From Myxococcaceae bacterium (GTDB lineage Bacteria; Myxococcota; Myxococcia; Myxococcales; Myxococcaceae): a DNA stretch of 14,031 bases. Below the pieces are notes generated by a model. That model was not told the origin of the DNA. It worked only from the letters and a program-made list of their open reading frames with translations, and searched no databases. The DNA is taken from the NCBI GenBank assembly GCA_018262385.1, contig JAGSPQ010000006.1, positions 1 through 14,031 of the forward strand, written 5' to 3'. The position numbers were made by a program, and so were the translations under genes. Below, piece after piece: positions 13,723 through 14,031 of this stretch. Positions within the stretch are counted from its first letter, which is position 1. Each line of letters starts with the position of its first letter.

Positions 13723-14031
13723 ATGCGAAACCAGTTTTCCCTGTGGTTGATCACCGCGTCGTTCGCGGTCCTCTTGAGTGCCTGCGGTGGCAGCACCCAG
13801 ACCAAGTGCACCACCGCGGCCCAGTGCAAGCTCGGGCAGATTTGCAGCAACGGCGTCTGCCAGACCGGCGGTAGCGGTGGCGGCACTGGCGGCACTGGCG
13901 GCACTGGCGGCAGCGGTGGCAGCGGTGGCAGCGGTGGCGGCACCGCGGGTGGCGCAGGCGGCGGCACGGCGGGCGGCGCAGGCGGCGGCACGGCGGGTGG
14001 CGCAGGCGGCGGCACCGCGGGTGGCGCAGGC
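13723..14031 (+). CDS. Lipoprotein with Cys-rich head and Gly-rich tandem-repeat tail (3' end outside window)
   Basis: This gene is cut by the window end after 103 residues, with no stop reached. The N-terminus MRNQFSLWLITASFAVLLSAC is a textbook lipoprotein signal with lipobox LSAC and lipidated Cys21. Immediately after come four cysteines in a compact segment, 'KCTTAAQCKLGQICSNGVC' (Cys29, 35, 41, 46), a pattern common in secreted myxobacterial lipoproteins and probably disulfide bonded. From residue 49 the chain is almost only Gly with Thr, Ser and Ala: first GGT/GGS triplets, then four copies of the 8-residue unit GGTAGGAG. Such tails usually act as flexible linkers to a further domain, which would lie beyond the window. 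GGAG 5 bases before the ATG and the upstream promoter support the start. The function is unknown; it is probably surface exposed or periplasmic. Confidence 0.85.
   Translation, partial: MRNQFSLWLITASFAVLLSACGGSTQTKCTTAAQCKLGQICSNGVCQTGGSGGGTGGTGGTGGSGGSGGSGGGTAGGAGGGTAGGAGGGTAGGAGGGTAGGAG
13867..14031 (+). repeat. In-frame tandem repeats in the lipoprotein gene (9-base units, then 24-base units)
   Basis: From 13867 to 13935 the DNA is a run of 9-base units coding Gly-Gly-Thr or Gly-Gly-Ser. From 13936 to the window end there are four consecutive 24-base units coding GGTAGGAG, differing only at third codon positions (ACC/ACG, GGT/GGC). The array continues beyond the window. All units are multiples of three, so slippage would change the tail length without breaking the frame. 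Confidence 0.9.

Noticed and set aside
13671..14015. Minus-strand Pro/Ala/Val-rich reading frame opposite the lipoprotein gene
   Set aside because: It is the complement of the Gly-rich tandem repeats; the plus strand has a lipoprotein signal, a ribosome-binding site and a promoter.
13615..14031. Possible CRISPR-like array because of the regular repeats at the right end
   Set aside because: The repeats are directly adjacent without unique spacers, are in frame, and code a Gly-rich tail.

Overview
The window is very GC-rich, nearly every codon ends in G or C, GTG starts are frequent, and there are almost no intergenic gaps. The gene set points to a myxobacterium (phylum Myxococcota): short-Cys/Gly-rich lipoproteins with an 'xxCSNGVC'-type segment, a mannose-family PTS with HPr and enzyme I, an EF-hand-like cytosolic protein and a Rieske oxygenase. 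This placement is inference; no rRNA or tRNA is present to confirm it.

Layout from left to right. (A) 1-1098, plus strand: a GNAT acetyltransferase cut close to its start by the window edge, then a membrane-anchored DUF4230-like protein. (B) 1102-6454, minus strand: a tight five-gene unit transcribed leftward, in the order site-2-type metalloprotease, membrane-anchored double zinc-ribbon protein, DinG/XPD-type helicase, EF-hand-like protein, Gfo/Idh/MocA oxidoreductase. The first three are joined by 4-base GTGA stop/start overlaps. (C) 6486-7607, plus strand: two small envelope lipoproteins. They are divergent from the protease, and a near-consensus promoter at 6448-6475 implies a leaderless or almost leaderless first gene. 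(D) 7608-7735: a short convergent gap filled by an imperfect inverted repeat of about 120 bases. (E) 7736-13499, minus strand: a seven-gene unit transcribed leftward, in the order PTS IIC, PTS IID, HPr, enzyme I, Rieske oxygenase, SixA phosphohistidine phosphatase, CHAD-domain protein. (F) 13500-14031: an intergenic region with a good sigma70-type promoter driving a plus-strand lipoprotein whose Gly-rich tandem-repeat tail runs off the window.

The most interesting region is E. It encodes a phosphohistidine relay (enzyme I to HPr) with two membrane subunits of a mannose-type permease, but no IIA or IIB to carry phosphate from HPr to sugar. The same unit encodes SixA, a phosphohistidine phosphatase; E. 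coli SixA is known to act on the NPr protein of the nitrogen PTS. A CHAD protein follows (a family with reported polyphosphate binding). The arrangement suggests a PTS whose phosphorylation state is set or drained by a dedicated phosphatase, coupled by operon structure to a mononuclear-iron oxygenase of unknown substrate. All of this functional linkage is inference from gene order and motifs.
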